Assembly: GCA_948146395.1 (NCBI GenBank)
Contig: OX411547.1
Location: 55,791,566 to 55,855,565, forward strand
Direction of reading: 5' to 3'
Length of the DNA stretch: 64,000 nucleotides
Source: Fragum whitleyi
Taxonomy: Eukaryota; Mollusca; Bivalvia; Cardiida; Cardiidae
In this document: piece after piece, positions 57,136-64,000 of the stretch
Numbering within the stretch: the first letter of the stretch is position 1
Layout of the letters: each line of letters opens with the position of its first letter
Notes under the pieces: model-generated
The model's input: only the letters and a program-made list of their open reading frames with translations
The model's database searches: none
Told to the model about the DNA's origin: nothing
Program-made: the position numbers and the translations under genes

Positions 57136-57884
57136 ATTCTATTTCTTTAATGCATATTTTCGTAAAGCGCGTCATTTTGCACGTGATTGCTATGCAACGT
57201 TCATTGTGACGTCGCTTATTTCGCCCCGCATATATGACGTCAGATAGGATGAAATGCACAAATGCAGGGTATAAGTTTTTGATAATTTAACTGCTTTTTG
57301 CGGTGAGATTATCAAGCGATAATCTACCGTTATTTCTCGATAAACCACCGAAAAGTATTAAAGAAATTATACTAAACAAATTAAAAAAAAACAAAAACAA
57401 AACAAAACAAATCAAAAAAAAAAAAAAAAAACGCAATACCTAAAAACTTTACTAAAATGGGAAGATGAAGACAAAAACTAGTACTAAATCATAGTAACAG
57501 TATTAACTTATCTTTTATCCGATATTAATGTCATTTTCAAACAGTCATTTGATTTCAAGCTTACAAATTTTGAGTTTAGTTTAACTCAGAATCCTAGAGA
57601 GATTTCCTCACGGATTATTTCTGTAAAATTTGGTCTAATTCAGTAGTTTCTTGAAAGATTTCTTTTTTCATTTCAGTTTATTTAAGACCTTTTCTACTGC
57701 TGCGATAGCCCATAGATTCCATGCATTGACAAGAACAAATTTTCTTGAAAAAAAATCTGAGAGCAGGTAATTTCTGAGAAGATCTTTGAAGAAAAAGGTT
57801 ACGGACGTACACTCGCAAGCACAAAGGGCATGCTGCTACAGTCAATATCACCATTTAATTGAGAAGGTAGGTGTGCTTTTTTTT

Positions 57885-58290
57885 TTAAAAAAATGTTTTT
57901 TGAATGGAATTGAATGAGTGTGATGAGTGAGTTTTGAGTGAAATTTAAAGAAGGTGAAACAATATCACTTATTTCGTCCAAATCGGACGAAATTTTACCT
58001 CCCTTTAAATATATATCGTACTTTTCTGTTTGCGTGTCTTCGCTGAACAAATTGGACGCTTTAAAATCCACACCAGATAATAGAAAAACGCAATTATCTA
58101 ATCGACATGAATGATCGTTTTAACTATATCGACGCGTTTTTTTTTAAACAATTTTGGAGCGTTTTGAATAATTTTATTAAGTTATTAGAATGCGTTGAAT
58201 GGATCGCAGATCGATCGATTTATAATATTTTTTTTATGGAGGTGATTGTCAATTTCACTACGTTACTTAGTCTTTTACAACAGATTGTTG
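57885..58290. mobile_element. Fold-back element, copy 5
   Basis: GAATGGAATTGAATGAGTGT and TATCACTTATTTCGTCCAAA on the left, an AAATCGGACGAAATTTT centre, and TTTTGGAGCGTTTTGAATAA with AATGCGTTGAATGGATCG on the right. Confidence 0.5.
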
Positions 58291-58498
58291 GTCTTCGCTC
58301 ACTGGAATTTTACAGCAAGATAACGTGTTATCCACTATTTTTTTCGATTTAACCATAAGGCGATAAGATATGACAAGGGAAATAACTTATTCATATTATC
58401 GAATGAAATACGAACTTATTGTCTTTCTTCGCTGAAGGAAAGAAGTATTAAGGTTCATGTAAAGTGCTTTTGACATAAATTCATGCACCTCCTATTTA

Positions 58499-58511
58499 TG
58501 AAAAAAAAAAA

Positions 58512-58542
<31 letters not shown>

Positions 58543-58546
58543 CATT
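58499..58546. repeat. poly(A)-(CA)n tract
   Basis: A run of about 28 A followed by CA repeats. Confidence 0.9.
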
Positions 58547-59284
58547 GCCCAGCTAAACAATACACCAAAATGAAGCTCTAGATGCGATTACACAATAACA
58601 GAGGCCCAATCTCATTTCAGTAAAGCCAAAGAATTTAAGAAATGGGACATGTTGTTCAAAATTAAAACTACATGATGGTTTGATAATATTTGCAAGAATT
58701 TGAACAGGTTGTAGACGCAAGTTCTCTCTTGGTATAGCTACTGTCAAAGATTTTAAACTCTGACTCAAAATGCACTTTTGCAAATCGTCAGTTTTGACCT
58801 ATAATGTGAAAACATAGATCTCAAAACGGTTTTCTCTGTTTTCAGATAGTTCTAAGGTACATGTATTATGCAACATCACAATACAATTGAAACTTCTTTT
58901 TCTTCATAACAATATAAAATTTATTGAAGTCAAGGCCCTATAGTGAAGAAGTACACTTGTTCATTTTGTAACAAATGGTATTTGCTAAAAATCCAAAAAT
59001 ATAACACAGTCTTTGTGGTGATAATAAAACATGCTTTACATAGGCACATGTAGTTCAACCCAATTTGTGTGTTTACAAAATAGGTCAAAGTGGATGCTTG
59101 CAGAACTACATTTTAGATCTGAGTTTGATGACTACGGCTATAGTAGTAAGAGCTAAACGCGTTGGACTGTGTTTTGCTCGAATATGGAGTAACTTCACTA
59201 AACTGCTGTGCAGTTGCTATAATTGAACAAAATGACGCCTTGCAAAAGGTTATGGCTATACCGGTATGGGTATTCTTATATTAT
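58547..59284. other. Spacer, nothing recognised
   Basis: AT-rich; no exon, RNA gene or known repeat identified. Confidence 0.3.
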
Positions 59285-59375
59285 ATTTCCTTGATCAAGG
59301 GGTCAGTGCAACACTATTGTAAGTGCTTATATATTTATAGGCATTTACAATATTGTTGCGCTGACCGCTCGTGAT
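59285..59375. repeat. Palindromic repeat with GTGCAACA arms, copy 2
   Basis: GGGGTCAGTGCAACACTATT and AATATTGTTGCGCTGACC face each other around GCTTATATATTTATAGGC. Confidence 0.62.
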
Positions 59376-59950
59376 ACTTGTGATAAAGGAACTTCATTTT
59401 GATACCTAACACACTATAGACATAATTCTTTCAGTTGGTAAATGAAATGTCCCTGAGATTTGGTCAAAAAGACTTTAAATGACCCTTAAAAGGACTGAGC
59501 CAATGTCACAAGGTCACAGAGTAAGACAAATCGCACTCGCCATCCGTCACGCGAAAGGGATCATTTGGGAACTCCATTGAATAAATATTATCGAAACAAG
59601 AGGCAGCCTTAAGTACATGTAAAACTTGCGTTTCTTCCTCAGAAACTTTCATCTATTTCTAGCTAAATTTCATAAGTCTTAACTATAGACAAATAATGAT
59701 TTCTATATATCTCCAGCCCTTATTTCCGCTTCATATTTCGTCGTCACGATGTGTTCGTAACAGTTTTTTCAGGGGGGGGGGGCATCGCTCGTTGCGCCAA
59801 AGAACGAACCACGGAGCTGATAATTGAGAGGTCAACGCCCTAATTATTACAACGTGGGACTACATGGCCGCCACCGGGCTATTATAGGTCTATTTACAAA
59901 AAAATCAAGATAGAATTGAATCTTTCATAGATTAATTAAGGGTCACCCGT

Positions 59951-60070
59951 GCGTTTCTGATGTAAACGTTCGCGAAACGTTAAAACAAATATTACCTCGC
60001 TTTGCACGTAGTTAAACGTGCAAAGCGGCGTAACATTTTGTAATGTTAACAAATGTTTTTATCGATTGCA
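59951..60070. mobile_element. Palindromic MITE, copy 5
   Basis: GCGTTTCTGATGTAAACG, ATTACCTCGCTTTGCACG and CGTGCAAAGCGGCGTAACAT; outer right arm is diverged. Confidence 0.6.
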
Positions 60071-60708
60071 GGACATGTTTCGAAGAAAAACACAAAGTCT
60101 GTCTTTTTTGTTTAACGTCATAAACACTTCAACAATATTAATGATTTCGAGTTTTATCGCAGCGTTTACTTATAAATAAAGCGTTACACATCATGAAAAT
60201 GTCCCAATCAACAAAACACAAATGTTTGTCACTCGGTCCCCGATGACAACCTAAATTTTCCTCTCTACTGCAGACGACACATGAAGCAATTCGTTTGGAT
60301 CGATAAACCTTGGGCCAAACAACGGATTCGGTGTCAGAGAAAAATAGATTTCGGGTTAAAATCGAAATAAAAGAAATACAGTAATATAAGTTTCCATGGA
60401 AACGTATGCAAAATGTTGCTTTTTTGCAAGAAACACAATTTCTGATTATCTATTGAACAAATACATGTACATTCCATTATATTTTTACCGGAAAATATGT
60501 TTGATAAAAAGCAGTGGGCAATTGATTCCAAGAGTTGATAGGAGTGAAATATTTTCTCTCCCAAATCCCGTTATTCATAGCGGTAGTTGGTTAGATCTCG
60601 TTTAATTCAGTTTATATAATGTCGGATTAGATCCGAAAGTACGAAGCATATAGAGTTCGTTTGGTAAGTTTCTTTTTTCGTTTCTATTTTTCTTGAAACA
60701 ATAACCAG

Positions 60709-60836
60709 CCTTGCGTTCTGAATGACAAACAGTACAAACTGGTTGCAAATTCAACCCCGCTTTGCATGTGCACTTCAGAGCAAGGCGGGGTATAATTTGC
60801 AACCAGTTTGCACCGTTTTACCATCTTGATCGCAAG
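60709..60836. mobile_element. Palindromic MITE, copy 6
   Basis: CCTTGCGTTCTGAATGACAA, CAACCCCGCTTTGCATGTGC, GCAAGGCGGGGTATAATTTG and the end TACCATCTTGATCGCAAG. Confidence 0.7.
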
Positions 60837-61386
60837 ACCGGCTGAAAAATGTAAATGTGAACTATCAGGCGAAAAGGGACTATCTAGGTATAGCGTTAAA
60901 GGGTCGGATTTTCGCCTTTTGCTGATTTATCATAATCAAGAATTCTAACTGTATCTTTCCATATGATATTTGTTTTATAATGCGCCCTTCAGTTGACCTA
61001 TGCGGGAACTTGTATGTTTATATATTTATCTGAAGGAGTTCACAGGTCCCATTTTACTTAACTTCTTACGAAAAAATAATAGTAAGTCAAAATCTCAAAT
61101 CGCGCCAGGCGTATTGAATCATTGTTATATTCTGCCTTGCAATTTCTCAGCGGAATGATTTTTAGAAGACGATTCCAATGAAAAGGTGCATGACAGATTT
61201 ACATATTTAGTTACTACTGTTGAAGCATCTTTAGTCTTTGTCCTACTTTATCATTCAATCAGAAGCTGGATTTTTAAAATTTTTGATGGTTTATTTTCTT
61301 TAGTCTTTGTCCTACATTATCATCCAATCAGAAGGCTGGATTTTCAAATTTTTTGAAGGTTTATTTTCCATAAACTTTCCAGCCAA

Positions 61387-61620
61387 AGGTTTATTTTGAT
61401 CATTATTTCATTTAAACGTCGAGGTTTATTTGTTATACCACGCATGCGTACAGACTATAAACTACTCCTTCATAAATATGCAATGACCACGTGATAAATA
61501 CAGGTGGAAATCTTAAAACTCGTGCACATGTTGTATAACGAATATTCTATGTAGATTTTGATCTGGCATGGCGTGGATTTCCATGTCAAATCTGTTATAA
61601 CGACGACTTTCTACTTGCCT
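61387..61620. repeat. Diverged repeat pair, copy 1
   Basis: GGTTTATTTTGATCATTATT, CCACGCATGCGTA, ATATGCAA and GTGCACATGTTG recur at 62426-62665 in the same order with about 20-25% difference by eye. Confidence 0.6.
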
Positions 61621-62293
61621 GTACATTTATTCAAGAAAGGTAACGATAACTAATAAGATCTAGATCTAATTGAATAGTGCAAAAGATCCTATACTTCTTT
61701 CTAAACGTTTACTCCAATAAACTTAGCGTTTATTTACTTCTGGTCCCTTTCTAAATTTGACCAAAATTCATTTCATGAAAGTCTATAGATGATGCGTATT
61801 GTAGTACACCAAAATCAACACGAACAAATTATTGAAGTTATTGACACAAGAAAACGCCCACGAAGTGGGGTCATTGCATATGCAAAAATCCAAGGTTTGG
61901 TGGACTGTATAACATCTTTTTTTCTCAATAGAATAGTATAATCTGCTGGGTTGTTTATGTCCTTAGAATGCCCTTCATACATGAGTTCGTAATCAATAAC
62001 TGGCATATTTAATCAATAAAGAGACTTTTTATTACATACGGTAATACGATTCCGTTAAGTATTTTATTCTCTCGAAGTAAGGTGCAACACAGAGTTAAAA
62101 AGTATCAGATTATCGTTCATCTTTATTGTCGGGTAATGGATCTTTATAAAGACTCAATATTTGCGTGCATATTTCAACAACTCCATATTTGGGAGGAGAG
62201 GGGCGTTTACTTGTAATAAATATATCCGGCTTATTCCGTTTAAATCGTGCAATATGAAGTCAATAATTTAAAAGGCGGGACAAAGACTAAGTC

Positions 62294-62405
62294 AGTTAAA
62301 CGCTAATAATTGAAAATTAAACGATTTAAACAGCCTAAGTCGGTCGCTACGCTCCCTCCTTTCGGCTGTTTAAATCGTTTAATTTTCAATTATTAGCGTT
62401 TAACT
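62294..62405. repeat. Perfect 42-bp inverted repeat
   Basis: AGTTAAACGCTAATAATTGA...AACAGCC at 62294-62335 is exactly inverted at 62364-62405, with a 28-nt loop (TAAGTCGGTCGCTACGCTCC and following). Perfect arms in AT-rich DNA suggest a recent origin. It sits between the two diverged repeats at 61387 and 62426. Confidence 0.9.
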
Positions 62406-62425
62406 ATTACATAAACTACCCAGCT

Positions 62426-62665
62426 TAGGTTTATTTTGATCATTATTTCATTTTAACGTCAAGGTTTATTTGTTATTCCACGCATGCGTATATACTAATC
62501 TCTACCCCCTCATGAATATGCAACGAGCACATGTAAAGTAAAGGAGAAAATCGTAATTCACGTGCATATGTTGCATTCCCCACATTCTACGCTGATTTGG
62601 ACCTGGTTAGGCGCGACATGGCCTGAGAATTTGGTTTGCATGTGGTTAAACCCCGATTTCAGCCT
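62426..62665. repeat. Diverged repeat pair, copy 2
   Basis: Second copy of the 61387-61620 repeat, about 1.04 kb downstream in the same direction. The 138-codon minus-strand frame over 62558-62974 lies partly in it and is not recognised. Confidence 0.6.
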
Positions 62666-63367
62666 CATTGCAGCTTTATCGCAATGGCTGGTGTACCTAC
62701 CCATGGTTTGGTCGCCTACTAAACATTTATGAACTTTTTTGCTTCTGAATGTAGCTAGAAACTTTTTTACAGTTTTATTAATAAAATATCTATTTCTCTG
62801 TGTAAACAGAATAGTATACCACATGTAGATTTTGTGAGGTGAGCCGTGAAATCTACTTTTAACGGTTAGATTTCCGTGCCATATTTTCGAAATAGATATA
62901 ACAGGTTTAGATAACTCATTAAAAAGTAACAATTTACCTTTCAAAGGAAAGTTATTGCTTGTCTTTAATCGCAAGGTTTACTCACTACATATTATTTCAT
63001 TATTAGAGTGAAGGGATCAGGTTAAATTCCTATCATATGATGTTTAGATATACCCGCTATACCCATAGTAATGCACTCGGCGCCTACGTCAGAGCTCAGT
63101 TTTGAAAATACCCCTATAGTAGGTTCTGTGAGTATTACCATATTTAAGTTGTTGTATATATGAACAAATTTGTTGATTAACAATTACGTGCACATTTTAT
63201 CAAATTTAATATACAATCTATAAATGACTTCTGAAACCGTAAATCGTTTATTCTTGCGAAAGTTCTTGTAATACAGAGTGGACACATATCGTATATTCGT
63301 TCATCTACAGAACGGAGGGGATTGTCAGGTCAATAAAAACAAACAATACTGCATCTTTTATCATCGG

Positions 63368-64000
63368 TATAGTCCGTTTGACTTCTATAAAGACCAACAT
63401 TTCGCCGAAAAACTCAGAAATGAATAAATGAAACGTATTTTTTTCATGTCATATAATATTTTCCATCTAATACCATGACGAATTCTGTTTTTCAGATTTT
63501 TTGTATGTAAAATAATGATTTTGTCCGTCCGTCTACGTGTTAACTTTCAGCCTTTCATACCTCCTGGTGTACGTATTAACCGGAACAGCGAATTGTATAA
63601 CCAAATATAGTTCTGATTTGCATAGGGGTCGAGTCAAAAGTGTAAGATTGTAAGCGAGTCGTTTTATAATAAGACCAAGTACTTTTATAAAATTATGTTT
63701 GTCGAAGATTTTTACTTCCTTTGGATATCAAATCTGAATATATTCTCTCTTTGTTCAGAAACCGTTTGACTAGATAATTGACAATTGTTTTTATCTATTC
63801 TGAGACGAACCCCATATTCCCTTATTTAGACCAATCAAAAAGCATTATTCAACGAAGTCGATGGGAATTTCACGAGGAAAGCTTTATAAGAAGGCAAGTA
63901 ATAACGGTACAAATCACGTGATATTTAAATTTAAGATGACGTGCACATCGGTATGCTAATTAGCATGTCCAAATAAGGAATAATGGACATTTCATTTGTC
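63368..64000. repeat. Dispersed repeat, copy B with extra internal segment
   Basis: Same blocks as 54796-55077 in the same order, but about 370 bp (63605-63972) absent from copy A separates CAGCGAATTGTATAACC from AAGGAATAATGGACATTTC. The copy runs off the right edge. Confidence 0.65.

Noticed and set aside
43915..60836. Palindromic hairpins as transcription terminators or regulatory stem-loops of genes
   Set aside because: No gene lies next to them; six copies with inverted ends are better explained as MITEs.
62558..62974. 138-codon open frame (-)
   Set aside because: It partly covers a dispersed repeat, has no recognised domain and no supportable splice context.

Overview
This window looks like AT-rich nuclear DNA of an invertebrate animal, most likely a bivalve mollusc. 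The evidence is spliced genes with long repeat-filled introns, many non-autonomous elements built like the bivalve pearl family (tandem cores of about 145-180 bp, an ACGG-rich tract, a 3' hairpin ending in CTAA), tRNA-derived SINEs, a LINE tail and dozens of hairpin MITEs. No bacterial, organellar or viral gene organisation is visible.

Two protein-coding genes can be assembled from splice signals and homology, both on the minus strand. (1) IAH1, an SGNH-family esterase (isoamyl acetate-hydrolyzing esterase 1 homolog), has four phase-compatible exons at 14049-13999, 11997-11942, 2652-2433 and 1816-1729; the C-terminal exons lie beyond the left edge. Its second intron is 9.3 kb and packed with mobile elements. 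(2) A complete 769-codon coding sequence in two exons (36751-35680 and 33925-32688) encodes a long coiled coil, a disordered middle and two C-terminal ubiquitin-binding-type zinc fingers closely resembling those of TAX1BP1/CALCOCO autophagy receptors, but without the N-terminal SKICH domain. A broken partial copy of its first coding exon sits just upstream at 37020-37300. One further candidate first exon (+, 18132-18260) is weak.

Layout: 1-14.1 kb is IAH1 exons and introns with pearl-like elements, SINEs, MITEs and a 5'-truncated LINE. 14.1-18.1 kb is AT-rich spacer and a pearl-like element nested in another. 18.1-21.5 kb holds the candidate exon, an exact 945-bp tandem duplication and a MITE. 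21.7-29 kb is a triple-nested composite followed by more pearl-like elements. 29-32.5 kb is mostly unassigned with one short pearl-like element. 32.5-38 kb is the zinc-finger gene and its duplicated exon fragment. 38-64 kb has no recognisable gene; it holds microsatellites and several families of fold-back MITEs, SINE and tRNA-like fragments and two conspicuous inverted repeats.

The two genes show no functional link. The main biology here is one ester hydrolase, one ubiquitin/autophagy-adaptor-like protein, and a dense record of nested mobile elements. Exon joins, frames and residue numbers were worked out by hand from the sequence; family names rest on motif recognition, not on a database search.
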